A stretch of 64,000 nucleotides of DNA from a virus: positions 1-64,000 of IMG/VR virus record IMGVR_UViG_3300042474_001185. One strand, written 5' to 3'. A model generated the notes under the pieces. That model was not told the DNA's origin. It was given only the letters and a program-made list of their open reading frames with translations, and searched no databases. A program made the translations under genes and the position numbers. Within the stretch, counting starts at the first letter, position 1. Every line of letters starts with the position of its first letter. Below are positions 43,369-52,332 of the stretch, one piece after another.

Positions 43369-44484
43369 ATGGCATTAGAATTATCGGGTTCAATAAATAT
43401 AAGTGGTTCAATGACCGCAACAACAATAATAGTATCTGCGCCAGGAGCACCTGGTATGGTATCATCTTCAAATCAATTAGTAGAATTAAATACTGCTACG
43501 GGTTCTTTAATAGGAATCACAAATGATTTGACGGCATATACGGCATCATTAAAAGGAGCAATTGAAGTAAGTGGACAAAATGTAAATGTATTAGGTACTC
43601 TAACCGCACAAGAAATATATACAACTTATGTAACATCTTCAATACTGTTTAAAAGTGGGTCAACTAAATTTGGCGATGATACCGGTGATATACATCAATT
43701 TACAGGTTCATTAAGAACACGTTTTGGTACTAATGAAAACTTACATATTTTCAGTCTTGGTTCTGGTGATATGAGATTATCAGCATTAAATGACACTGCA
43801 AATTCTAATGTTCAATTATCTGTTCAAGCTTATCCATTAATATTTAAAACCGCTGGTGGTCTTGATGTAATACGAATAACAACTGGCAGTATATCTAGTG
43901 GTAGAACTGAAATTACTGGTTCATTTAATGTTAATGGTGAAATTAGAATGGATGGCTCTACATTATTTAGAGGGATGAGTAGTAATACTTTACAATTATG
44001 TGGTGGTACTTCAAGTTCTAATATTAAAATTAATGGTGCAACAGAAGTTATAACACTGGATACCAATGGCGCAACAAGAGTTACCGTCGCCTCATCCGGA
44101 ACAACAACATTTGGTGGTGCAATTGATACTTCCGAAAATTTAATATATTCCAAAAGAACTTCACCTTCTAATGTAACTACTGGTGCAACAACTGTATTTA
44201 CTATAACACAAAAGAGTGGTGAGTTTCAATCAACTTATATGATATCTATTATAGGTCTATATGATTCGGGTGGAGCTAATCAAAATGGATACTATACCGG
44301 AATTGCATCATTCTTTAATGATGGAGCTGTTGCACAGGCAGCTATATCAGGATTACATTCCAACGGATGGTCGGCATCTGCGGCCGCAACATTGGGAGGG
44401 TCTTTTACGGTAACCTTTACAAATGCTGCAGCAACAACAATGACTAATATTAGAATTACTGCGTTAAAAATAAACGCAACTTAA
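43369..44484 (+). CDS. Fibre-like structural protein
   Basis: This 371-residue protein has an N-terminal LSGSINISGSMTATTIIVSAPGAPG. It shares SSILFKSGSTKFGDDTGDIHQFTGSL with the upstream 705-residue protein (SILFSTGSTKLGDQITDKHEF), so the two are related in their shaft modules. The C-terminal domain (from ENLIYSKRTSP; TVFTITQKSGEFQSTYMISI) is different and could be a receptor-binding or trimerising head. It follows the upstream gene by 12 bases. Confidence 0.78.
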   Translation: MALELSGSINISGSMTATTIIVSAPGAPGMVSSSNQLVELNTATGSLIGITNDLTAYTASLKGAIEVSGQNVNVLGTLTAQEIYTTYVTSSILFKSGSTKFGDDTGDIHQFTGSLRTRFGTNENLHIFSLGSGDMRLSALNDTANSNVQLSVQAYPLIFKTAGGLDVIRITTGSISSGRTEITGSFNVNGEIRMDGSTLFRGMSSNTLQLCGGTSSSNIKINGATEVITLDTNGATRVTVASSGTTTFGGAIDTSENLIYSKRTSPSNVTTGATTVFTITQKSGEFQSTYMISIIGLYDSGGANQNGYYTGIASFFNDGAVAQAAISGLHSNGWSASAAATLGGSFTVTFTNAAATTMTNIRITALKINAT

Positions 44485-44499
44485 TTCAAATAATAACTA

Positions 44500-46083
44500 A
44501 TGAAACAATACAACGTTATTTTAAAAAAGGATGTAGACTATGATTCTTTTTGGAATGATATTGAAAGTGATACCGATGGTGGTAAACTTTATATTCCAAA
44601 TAGAGCAGTAGAATTTACAAACGAAAGATTAGCTTCACTTCGTCAATGTTGGTATTTGCTGACAGATGAAGAAGCAGAATTACTTAGACAGGATGATAGA
44701 GTTTTGGGAGTAGAGATACCGCCAGAGTATAGAGATGATATTGTGATGTTACCTAGAGCAACTCAAACTGGAAATTTTACAAAGACAACATCTGATAGTG
44801 GTACATTTCTTAATTGGGGATTGATTCGTTCATCAAACCCAACTAACGTTTATGGTACTGGTACAACTACCGCATTAAATTATGAATATACCTTAGATGG
44901 AACTGGTGTTGATGTGGTAATTCAAGATAGTGGATTACAGGTAGACCATCCTGAATTTCAAGATGGAAGCGGTAATACAAGAGTTCAACAAATAGATTGG
45001 AGTGATTATAGTGCTGGTTTTGTACAAAGTGCAAATCATTATAGAGATTTTGATGGACATGGTACACATGTAGCTGGTATTGCTTGTGGTAAAACATATG
45101 GTTGGGCAAAAGAAGCAAGAGTATATTCTCAAAAATTAAGTGGTTTGGAAGGTAGTGGGGATAGTGGTACTGGTATTAGTATTACTTACGCATTTGATGC
45201 TATTAAAACTTGGCATACATCTAAAGCAGGTAGTAGACCGACAGTAGTCAATATGAGTTGGGGATATGGAACTTATTATAATACTGTAACATCATTAACT
45301 TATAGAGGAGTAACATATTCCGATGGTAGTACTACTGGAAACGCATCATATAGATTTTCAAACTATGGATTAAATTCATCTTCTGGTTCTCCTGTTGCAA
45401 CTTATATTGCTAATGTAAGAATTGCTTCGGTGGATACTGATATAGAAGAAATGATTGATGCTGGCGTTGTAGTTTGCATAGCAGCCGGTAATAGAGGAAC
45501 TAAAATAGATGTGTTCGGAGGATTAGATTATAATAATTTTGTGACAACTAACTCTGGAATTAAATATTATCATAGAGGAAGTTCTCCATATTCAGATAGA
45601 GCATTAATGGTAGGTTCAATTGATAGTACGGTATATGATGTGAACAATGACCAAAAAGCTACATATTCCGAAACAGGACCTGGAGTTAGTATTTGGGCGC
45701 CTGGCACAAACATTATGAGTGCATGTTCTAATACAAACGCATTTGGTGCACAATCATATTATTTGAATGCATCATTTAAGCAAGTTAATATTAGTGGTAC
45801 TTCAATGGCTGCACCGCAAGTTGCAGGAGTTGCTGCATTAGCATTACAATTAAATCCAACATATACACCAACGCAAGTTAAATCATCTTTAGTAGAAAAT
45901 GCTTCGGATGATATATATACTACTGGAAATACTACGGATTATTCTAACACAAGAAGTTTATTAGGGTCTGGTATAAAAATGTTATATAGCAGTTTTACAC
46001 AGGCACCGATATCTGGTGGTCCTACAGCGTTAGTAGTAAAAGGTGGGGGATTGAGAATAACTGCGGATATAAGAATGGTATAA
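44500..46083 (+). CDS. Subtilisin-like serine protease (S8)
   Basis: This 527-residue protein has the complete catalytic triad. D143 is in VVIQDSGLQVDHPEF, H187 is in DGHGTHVAG, and S435 is in ISGTSMAAPQVAG; the oxyanion Asn is in CIAAGNRG. About 90 residues more than in subtilisin lie between His and Ser. Residues 1-115 could be a propeptide-like domain (ADEAELLRQDDRVLGVEIP type). No clear signal peptide is visible. Placed among fibre genes, it may be a virion protease that processes fibres or degrades host surface protein. Confidence 0.93.
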   Translation: MKQYNVILKKDVDYDSFWNDIESDTDGGKLYIPNRAVEFTNERLASLRQCWYLLTDEEAELLRQDDRVLGVEIPPEYRDDIVMLPRATQTGNFTKTTSDSGTFLNWGLIRSSNPTNVYGTGTTTALNYEYTLDGTGVDVVIQDSGLQVDHPEFQDGSGNTRVQQIDWSDYSAGFVQSANHYRDFDGHGTHVAGIACGKTYGWAKEARVYSQKLSGLEGSGDSGTGISITYAFDAIKTWHTSKAGSRPTVVNMSWGYGTYYNTVTSLTYRGVTYSDGSTTGNASYRFSNYGLNSSSGSPVATYIANVRIASVDTDIEEMIDAGVVVCIAAGNRGTKIDVFGGLDYNNFVTTNSGIKYYHRGSSPYSDRALMVGSIDSTVYDVNNDQKATYSETGPGVSIWAPGTNIMSACSNTNAFGAQSYYLNASFKQVNISGTSMAAPQVAGVAALALQLNPTYTPTQVKSSLVENASDDIYTTGNTTDYSNTRSLLGSGIKMLYSSFTQAPISGGPTALVVKGGGLRITADIRMV

Positions 46084-46096
46084 AAATAAAAAAGTT

Positions 46097-47542
46097 ATGG
46101 CTAGTGGATATGTTAGTTGGACAACACCTGATGGTAATTCACCTAACCCAGTTTATATAGATGATACAAATAAAAGTGTAGAATTTTCTGCAAGAGAAGA
46201 TGTAGCACCTTATACAATCACTAGGCCAGTCGGTTCAGTAATTTACACATTATCAAATTTAGGAATTATTAATGGTTTTCAATGTTATAGATATGCGGTA
46301 TATGTAACAGCAACTACAACAACTACAACAACTACAACTGAACCACCTGAAATAACTTTAACTACTGTTGGTAGTTGTACTGGTATTGGAATAGAGGGTA
46401 CTGGTAGAGTAGTAGCAAGTGGATTTAGTGGCGGTAGTGGTACATACTCTACTATAAGAATTGGTACATCTATGGAAAACGCATTTGATGCAACTCCAAT
46501 TAATTTAAGTGGAGCTACGTCATACCAATTTGATAATTTAAATAGTGCGGTATGGTTTGTATTAGTAACAGATAGTGCTGGTTATCAGGGATATGCTAGA
46601 CAGATTATAAATTGTACAAACACAACAACAACAGCTGGGCCAACATCAACTACTACTGAAGCATCAACAACAACTACAACATCTACATCAACAACATCTA
46701 CATCAACTACAACAACTACGGGAGCACCGCTATCATTTAATCTTGCATTTGATGCTAGTTCAGGTACAACCGCATGTAGTAATTATCCTGCAACTAATAC
46801 GGCTCTTAGATACGCATATTATACTGCAACTTTAGGAAATGGAATACAATTATTTACATCTACTGCACTAAGTACTGCTGTTGCAAACGGATACTATTCA
46901 AATGGTACGAACTATTGGTTAGCTACATCTGGTATATTGAATTCTCAAGTATCTTGTACTAACCCTTGTGGATTTAATGGAGGAACTGCTGTATATACGG
47001 CACCAACAACTACAACTACTACAACCGCAGCACCAACAACAACAACTGCAGCACCAACAACAACTACTGCAGCACCAACAACAACTACTGCAGCACCAAC
47101 AACTACAACCGCAGCACCAACAACAACTACTGCGGCTCCAACTACAACTACTGCGGCTCCAACTACAACTACTGCAGCACCAACAACAACTACTGCAGCA
47201 CCAACAACAACTACGGCAGCACCAACTACAACTACTGCAGCACCAACAACTACAACCGCAGCACCATCGTTTACAACATACAATATAGGACCAGATTACG
47301 CAAATGCTACATCAGCTTGTACTTCGTTTTCTATGGATTTCCATACAGAAGTATATGCAGCGGAAGCTGCTCCAGCTTTAGTTACACGATTCTACACAGA
47401 TACTGCATTGACAGTAGGATTTGTGGGTTCATCAGACTTTTATGCATGGGCTTTAGCGCCAGAAAGTACAACACCATTTGTTAATGGACAAGTTAGCTCA
47501 TTAGGAAATGTAAGTAATATCACAGGATGTGCTGGTATCTAA
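46097..47542 (+). CDS. Mucin-like Thr/Pro/Ala-repeat protein with two Cys-containing beads
   Basis: This 481-residue protein combines an N-terminal beta domain (residues 1-75), a Thr run, a beta domain (about 90-173), a Thr/Ser/Pro linker, and a bead domain at about 211-300. That bead has paired Cys, TACSNYPATN and QVSCTNPCG. About 12 TTTTAAP units (about 305-390) follow, then a second bead. The Thr-Pro-rich linkers resemble mucin domains and would be excellent O-glycosylation targets. No signal peptide is evident. It is probably a virion surface protein, given its position after fibre and protease genes. Confidence 0.75.
   Translation: MASGYVSWTTPDGNSPNPVYIDDTNKSVEFSAREDVAPYTITRPVGSVIYTLSNLGIINGFQCYRYAVYVTATTTTTTTTTEPPEITLTTVGSCTGIGIEGTGRVVASGFSGGSGTYSTIRIGTSMENAFDATPINLSGATSYQFDNLNSAVWFVLVTDSAGYQGYARQIINCTNTTTTAGPTSTTTEASTTTTTSTSTTSTSTTTTTGAPLSFNLAFDASSGTTACSNYPATNTALRYAYYTATLGNGIQLFTSTALSTAVANGYYSNGTNYWLATSGILNSQVSCTNPCGFNGGTAVYTAPTTTTTTTAAPTTTTAAPTTTTAAPTTTTAAPTTTTAAPTTTTAAPTTTTAAPTTTTAAPTTTTAAPTTTTAAPTTTTAAPTTTTAAPSFTTYNIGPDYANATSACTSFSMDFHTEVYAAEAAPALVTRFYTDTALTVGFVGSSDFYAWALAPESTTPFVNGQVSSLGNVSNITGCAGI
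46308..46728 (+). repeat. Thr-rich low-complexity linkers (two)
   Basis: Runs of ACA/ACT codons occur at about 46308-46340 and 46619-46728. The second encodes Thr/Ser with single Pro, Glu and Ala residues. The segment between them codes for a normal beta domain. Confidence 0.75.
47012..47268 (+). repeat. 21-base / TTTTAAP tandem repeats
   Basis: About 12 units of ACA-ACA-ACT-ACT-GCA-GCA-CCA type encode Thr4-Ala2-Pro. Units are nearly identical in DNA, so copy number may vary between related phages by slippage or recombination. Confidence 0.9.
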
Positions 47543-47602
47543 TAATGATTGTTATTACACATGTAGTATATAAAATAAAAAATGAAATAATTATAAAATA
47601 GA

Positions 47603-48472
47603 ATGAATGTAACGATAACATATACTTCACTTGGTGTGGATTCTGGATTTAATTATAATCTAACAGCAAATGTAGGTTCAGTAACACCATCAACTGCAAC
47701 AAAAACGGAATTGTTAGCTGGTAAACTTGTGACTGTTGATGATACTGCTACTAATGTTACTATTACATCTACGGGAACTTGTACTAACGCAAGTACGTTA
47801 AGTATAACAGGTATCCCAACAACTACTACAACCACAACTACAACAACGACAACAACTACAACAACTACAACAACTACGGCAGCACCAACTACAACAACCG
47901 CCGCACCAACAACTACAACCGCAGCACCAACAACAACTACTGCAGCACCAACTACTACAACGGCAGCTCCATTAAATCAAGTAAACTATGGATATGATGC
48001 TTCCGATCCTGATGTGGCTTGTACAAATTTTGAAACCTTTACTTTTTTCGCATTGTTTAATAATAATAATGACCCTTCTGCAAATGGTGTAATTGTGTGG
48101 ACAAATAACAACGGAACTGGAACTCCTGCTAATGGATATTATGCTAGAGGTGGTAATGTATGGTATATGACTGGTGGAGTATTAGGAAGTCAAGCAGTAT
48201 GTTATAGTGGAACACCTACAACTACTACAACCGCAGCTCCAACTACAACCGCAGCACCACCACAAGATTATTATGATTATGAAAGATGTGTTAATCCAAA
48301 TGCATATGAGGGTGGAATTTATAGTATTGGCTTAAATTCGGGAGATTCGCCACCATCAACAATTTTAGTGAGTGGAGATTGTCATAGTATAGTATCATAC
48401 ACACCATCGGCATTTGCTAGTTATACAACCCCTGTATATAGCATACCATCACCTGCGTGTGCTTGTATATAA
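47603..48472 (+). CDS. Mucin-like Thr/Pro/Ala-repeat protein with Cys-containing bead
   Basis: This 289-residue protein has an N-terminal beta domain (residues 1-72, with VTITYTSLGVDSGFNYNL and ITSTGTCTNASTLSIT). A run of about 20 Thr and four TTTTAAP units follow, then a bead (about 123-203) related to those in the upstream protein: DVACTNFETFTFFAL, TPANGYYARGGNVWYM, VLGSQAVC. A short TTTTTAAPTTTAAPP linker and a C-terminal domain with CHS and CACI motifs close the protein. The shared bead and linker show the two genes derive from common modules. Confidence 0.75.
   Translation: MNVTITYTSLGVDSGFNYNLTANVGSVTPSTATKTELLAGKLVTVDDTATNVTITSTGTCTNASTLSITGIPTTTTTTTTTTTTTTTTTTTTAAPTTTTAAPTTTTAAPTTTTAAPTTTTAAPLNQVNYGYDASDPDVACTNFETFTFFALFNNNNDPSANGVIVWTNNNGTGTPANGYYARGGNVWYMTGGVLGSQAVCYSGTPTTTTTAAPTTTAAPPQDYYDYERCVNPNAYEGGIYSIGLNSGDSPPSTILVSGDCHSIVSYTPSAFASYTTPVYSIPSPACACI
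47815..47971 (+). repeat. Thr run and TTTTAAP repeats in second mucin-like gene
   Basis: About 20 consecutive Thr codons (alternating ACA, ACT, ACG, ACC) lead into four or five Thr4-Ala2-Pro units. The pattern is the same as at 47012. Confidence 0.88.
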
Positions 48473-48518
48473 AATTAAAAATATTAATATAAGATAATTA
48501 TATATACAAATAAAGGTT

Positions 48519-49463
48519 ATGAAGAATTTACGTTTCGTATGTGCTCAACCCGCAATTCCATATTACACTTGGCAGGTTGAAGTAATGATACACAATTTTA
48601 TTGAAATGGGAGTTAATCCAAACAATATGGATATAGTTTGTTATGCGGCAAATGGAATAGTACCTCCTGATTGGAGAAAGTTAGCAGACAAATACAACTA
48701 TGTTAGATTTTTCTTTTATGATGATACAAGACGAAATAGAGGATATACATCATCCATAAGACCTAATATATTAAAACAACATTGGAAAGCTAGACCTGAA
48801 ATACATGATGATGTAATTTTTTATCATGATTGTGATATTGCCTTCACAAAACCAATTGGAGAATGGATAACGGACGAAATGATTAATGATAATAATTGGT
48901 ATGGTTCGGATTGTAGATGGTACATATCTTATTCTTATATAAAATCAAAAGGAAATGATGTATTAAGTGCTATGTGTTCACTAATGGAAATTGATGAAAA
49001 GGTTGTTGAAGATAATGAACTAAATGGAATTGGTGCACAATATATAATGAAAGGTATATCCGAAAAATATTGGGAAACAATAGAAATGGATTGTGAAAAG
49101 TTATTTGTTAATATTACAGAGTTAAATAGAATTAAAGTAGAACAAGACCCAACACACCATTCATTACAAATATGGTGTGCTGATATGTGGGCTGTTTTAT
49201 GGAACGCTTGGAAGATGGGATATAAAACAATATGTCATCCTAATTTAGAATTCAGCTGGGCAACATCTCCTGAAAATTTATGGGATAAATGTAATATATT
49301 TCATAACGCAGGTGCTACAACTTCAAAGGATGGATTGTTTTACAAAGCAGAATATATGAACAAATTACCATATAATGAAAATTTAAATATTAAAGAAGGA
49401 ACTACTTCATATGAGTATTGGAAACTAATACAAAAAACAGCAAAAAAATCAGTATTGATATGA
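48519..49463 (+). CDS. GT-A-like glycosyltransferase
   Basis: This 314-residue protein begins RFVCAQPAIPYYTWQVEVMI, has VIFYHDCDIAFTKPIGEW (D-x-D) and YGSDCRWYIS. The C-terminal part contains HHSLQIWCADMWAVLWNAWK and FHNAGATTSKDG, which may provide the catalytic acid and His residues. The shape recalls protein-directed GT-A enzymes of plant and virus type, but no family is assigned. An AAAGG stretch precedes the ATG. It stands immediately after the two mucin-like genes, which are plausible acceptors. Confidence 0.7.
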   Translation: MKNLRFVCAQPAIPYYTWQVEVMIHNFIEMGVNPNNMDIVCYAANGIVPPDWRKLADKYNYVRFFFYDDTRRNRGYTSSIRPNILKQHWKARPEIHDDVIFYHDCDIAFTKPIGEWITDEMINDNNWYGSDCRWYISYSYIKSKGNDVLSAMCSLMEIDEKVVEDNELNGIGAQYIMKGISEKYWETIEMDCEKLFVNITELNRIKVEQDPTHHSLQIWCADMWAVLWNAWKMGYKTICHPNLEFSWATSPENLWDKCNIFHNAGATTSKDGLFYKAEYMNKLPYNENLNIKEGTTSYEYWKLIQKTAKKSVLI

Positions 49464-50425
49464 GTAAATCTTATAGTGTATTTGTTGATGATAAATATTA
49501 TTATGACTTTGTAGCATTATATAATAGTTGGAAATATTATGAAAGTAAAATCCCAATTAAAGTTTATATTGCTGGCGATTTGAGTGAAGAAAGAAGAATC
49601 GCTTTGGAAAAAATAGTAAAAGTTATTAACGTAAGTAGTGATGGTTATGGATATCCGCACTTTAAAGGAAAGTACTTATTTAAATGGATTGGCTTATCAA
49701 AGTATATGGATGATTATGAAATACTATTAGATGCCGATACATTATTTTTATCTAATATTGATTTTCTATTTGATGAATTGGAAAAAGGAAAATTTATAGG
49801 AGCTAGAGAGCATGTAGATGTTATACACAATTCATATGTAACCAATGATGAATGGCCAGATGAATGTATGAGAATAAGAAATCAATTGAAAAAATATATA
49901 GGCGATGTGGCTGATAATTATGTAGAAGATTTAATAACACCAACATATAATGCAGGACTTATTGGATTTAGTAAAGTTCATCATAAATTTTTATTAGATA
50001 AATCCATAGAAATATTAACAAGTGATTTTCACACTGATAAAAATCCAATATCACACTTAGAGCAATATATGATGAATTTATTATTACAATTATATTCAAT
50101 AGATATTCATATTTTACCTCAATTAGAATGGATGAATACATGGCATTGGCATCTTAATCCAAAAAAGATACTAAAAATAGAAGATAGTAAATTTGCATTG
50201 TATAATGATGGAGGTAATAAAATAAATTTTTATCATTTTACAGGAGGTATTGGTTTAGTTGACCCGATTGATAAGATAATGAAACCATGCAGAATGCATC
50301 AGATATACGAATCTCAAGTCTACGAATCTCAATTTAAACGAGACGATGTTGAGAAACTTTGGTATAGTAGATATCAAAATCCAGTAATTTTATTATACGA
50401 ACACTTTGCAAATAAAGGGTTATAA
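49460..50425 (+). CDS. GT-A-like glycosyltransferase (GT8-like)
   Basis: This protein of about 321 residues starts SKSYSVFVDDKYYYDFVAL, with YEILLDADTLFLSNIDFLF (D-x-D), YNAGLIGFSKVHHKFL and NFYHFTGGIGLVDP. The last has the H-x-x-G-type block seen near the end of GT8-like enzymes. The ATG at 49460 overlaps the preceding stop by four bases (ATGA). An upstream in-frame ATG at 49418 would sit in the previous gene. Confidence 0.75.
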   Translation: MSKSYSVFVDDKYYYDFVALYNSWKYYESKIPIKVYIAGDLSEERRIALEKIVKVINVSSDGYGYPHFKGKYLFKWIGLSKYMDDYEILLDADTLFLSNIDFLFDELEKGKFIGAREHVDVIHNSYVTNDEWPDECMRIRNQLKKYIGDVADNYVEDLITPTYNAGLIGFSKVHHKFLLDKSIEILTSDFHTDKNPISHLEQYMMNLLLQLYSIDIHILPQLEWMNTWHWHLNPKKILKIEDSKFALYNDGGNKINFYHFTGGIGLVDPIDKIMKPCRMHQIYESQVYESQFKRDDVEKLWYSRYQNPVILLYEHFANKGL

Positions 50426-50436
50426 AACAAAAACAT

Positions 50437-51465
50437 ATGACAATAAAAGAACAATTTCAAACTTACAAAATTCATCAATTACAATTAGACCCATATGGTG
50501 TATGTAATGCTAGATGCTGGTTCTGTCCAGTAAAATATAAAGGAAACCCAGCGGAAGGGAAAGAAGTGATGAGTGTTGAATTATTAGAAAAAATAATTAA
50601 AAATCTTATTGATGAAAGAGATAGAGAAGATGGTTTAGTACATAAACATTTTGGAGGATTTTATACAGCACATTATAACGAAATTCTTTTATATCCACAC
50701 TTTGAACAATTATTACAAATCTGCCAAAAATATAGATTATGTTTTATGGTATTATCCAATGGAGTTCCTTTGACTCCTGACAAGGTTGATTTAATTGTAA
50801 AATACAAAGGTGTTGTAAATGGTATATGTCTAAATATTCCAGCATTTGAACCTGAAGTTTGGAGTTTAAGAAGTGGTATAAACATAAAGCAATTTGATAA
50901 ACTAATATCTAATGTAAAATATGCTATGGAACAACTACCTGATATGGTACAAAACAAATCATTCTCAATTCAAATAAATGGTTCTAGTGAACATTCTTTT
51001 AGTGATAAGGGTGGTTGGTTAGATAAGGGTATTGAATTTCCAACTGATATAGATTTGGACCCAGTTACTGGTGAGTTAGCTAAGCAAACCCAAATAGCTA
51101 AAAATTTATTTGAAGGTTTACAAATATATCCATGTGCATCTTTAATTGATAGAGCTGGTTTGTTGGACCATATAATGACTAATAAAGAAGCAATAAAAAG
51201 AAACTTACAGCATGGAGATGAAACTAAAAAAGTTATTGGATGTGGTAATGGTAGAGAAGTAGGTGGTAGACCTGTTGGTTGGATTCATGTAAACGCAGCG
51301 GGTAAAGTATTCCTTTGTTGTAATGACTATGATATGGAAGTTCAGTTTGGAGATTTTAAAACGCAAGAATTAAGTGAATTCTGGGGAAGTACAGAGCACC
51401 AAAGAAAAGTGCAAAAATCATACGATACGATTTGTAGAGGATGTGCTTCGGCTATTTTTGAATAA
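50437..51465 (+). CDS. Radical SAM/SPASM-like protein
   Basis: This 342-residue protein has the radical SAM cluster motif C-N-A-R-C-W-F-C (CxxxCxxC) at about residues 24-31, preceded by QLDPYGV. A C-terminal Cys set follows (GKVFLCCNDYDMEVQFGDF, then TICRGCASA), typical of SPASM or twitch auxiliary clusters. Such proteins modify peptides or sugars by radical chemistry. Here it sits between glycosyltransferases and APS kinase, so a sugar or glycoprotein substrate is plausible, but none can be named. Confidence 0.87.
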   Translation: MTIKEQFQTYKIHQLQLDPYGVCNARCWFCPVKYKGNPAEGKEVMSVELLEKIIKNLIDERDREDGLVHKHFGGFYTAHYNEILLYPHFEQLLQICQKYRLCFMVLSNGVPLTPDKVDLIVKYKGVVNGICLNIPAFEPEVWSLRSGINIKQFDKLISNVKYAMEQLPDMVQNKSFSIQINGSSEHSFSDKGGWLDKGIEFPTDIDLDPVTGELAKQTQIAKNLFEGLQIYPCASLIDRAGLLDHIMTNKEAIKRNLQHGDETKKVIGCGNGREVGGRPVGWIHVNAAGKVFLCCNDYDMEVQFGDFKTQELSEFWGSTEHQRKVQKSYDTICRGCASAIFE

Positions 51466-51476
51466 TTAAAAAAATA

Positions 51477-51485
51477 ATACTTATA
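51477..51485 (+). promoter_or_regulatory. ATACTTATA motif before APS kinase gene
   Basis: ATACTTATA lies 13 bases before the ATG at 51498. The same nonamer occurs before the genes at 15329, 52577 and 53737. It may be part of a second promoter class. Confidence 0.35.
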
Positions 51486-51497
51486 AAAAACTAAGTT

Positions 51498-51968
51498 ATG
51501 ATATATTGGTTTACGGGTCAACCCGGTGCAGGTAAGACGGTATTAGGTACTAAGTTAAAAGACTTTTTACAAACCGAAAAGAGAAATTGGAGAAAGGATG
51601 TATTCCATATTGACGGAGATGATTTAAGAGAATTGACTCTTAATAAAGATTACACAGAACAAGGTAGAATTCAAAACATTAAGAATGCACAATTATTAGC
51701 ATATTTCCTACAAGCTAATGAGTGTGATGTTGTTGTTTCTTTAGTCGCACCATATAAAGAATTAAGAGAGGAATTTAAAAAAATATGTGCGGATAATATA
51801 ATTGAAATTTATGTTCATACTAATCGTAAAAGACAAAGAGAACAATTTAAAGTAGAGGGATACGAAGCACCTGAAACGAACTTCTTTGATATGGATACAA
51901 CATCTGATAATCCAACACAATCTTTTACAAAATTAATACATCACTTAAGAGAAATAGATAAATTATAA
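51498..51968 (+). CDS. cysC: Adenylylsulfate (APS) kinase
   Basis: This 156-residue kinase makes PAPS, the activated sulfate donor, from APS and ATP. It has Walker A FTGQPGAGKTVLG, the HIDGDDLREL block, GRIQNIKNAQLLAYFL, VVVSLVAPYKELREEF (the family S-x-I-x-P-Y block) and IYVHTNRKRQRE. The length is near the CysC family (about 180). It starts a small set with an HxGH nucleotidyltransferase and DUF2061, and a sulfotransferase-like gene lies 5.3 kb downstream. Confidence 0.88.
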   Translation: MIYWFTGQPGAGKTVLGTKLKDFLQTEKRNWRKDVFHIDGDDLRELTLNKDYTEQGRIQNIKNAQLLAYFLQANECDVVVSLVAPYKELREEFKKICADNIIEIYVHTNRKRQREQFKVEGYEAPETNFFDMDTTSDNPTQSFTKLIHHLREIDKL

Positions 51969-51972
51969 AGTT

Positions 51973-52332
51973 ATGAAAAAATACGCAATGTACATTGGAA
52001 GATGGCAAAATTGGCACAAAGGACATGAGTGGTTAATAAACCAACAATTAGAAAAAGGTAAAAACGTTTGGGTAGCAATTAGAGATGTTCAGCAAGATGA
52101 GAACAATCCAAAGACGGCTCAACAAATCCTAAAAGAATTATCAGCAGAACCATTTTTTACAAACAATTTTGATAAGATTTTGTTATCTATTATTCCTGAT
52201 ATTGAATCGGTGAACTATGGCAGAGGTGTAGGATATGATGTAATTTATCACGAACCACCTGCAGATGTAGCTGTAATTAGTGGTACTGCTATCCGTAATG
52301 GAGAAATGAAATCAGATGGTAGTTCAACGTAA
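51973..52332 (+). CDS. HxGH nucleotidyltransferase
   Basis: This 119-residue protein of the cytidylyl/adenylyltransferase fold has YIGRWQNWHKGHEWL with the H-K-G-H active site, VWVAIRDVQ, and ISGTAIRNGEM near the C terminus. The two motifs are shared by NMN/pantetheine-phosphate adenylyltransferases and by ATP sulfurylase. Four bases after APS kinase, an adenylyltransferase supplying APS is a tempting idea, but the protein is much shorter than known ATP sulfurylases. It overlaps the DUF2061 gene by 17 bases. Confidence 0.8.
   Translation: MKKYAMYIGRWQNWHKGHEWLINQQLEKGKNVWVAIRDVQQDENNPKTAQQILKELSAEPFFTNNFDKILLSIIPDIESVNYGRGVGYDVIYHEPPADVAVISGTAIRNGEMKSDGSST

Noticed and set aside
46945-47288. 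Overlapping frames encoding Val/Ala and Gln/Leu repeats on both strands
   Set aside because: They are shadows of the Thr-Ala-Pro repeat region of the mucin-like gene and have no independent start context.
47547-47564. TAATAA-TTATTA hairpin after the first mucin-like gene as a terminator
   Set aside because: The stem has only six A-T pairs and no T tract, so it is too weak to claim.
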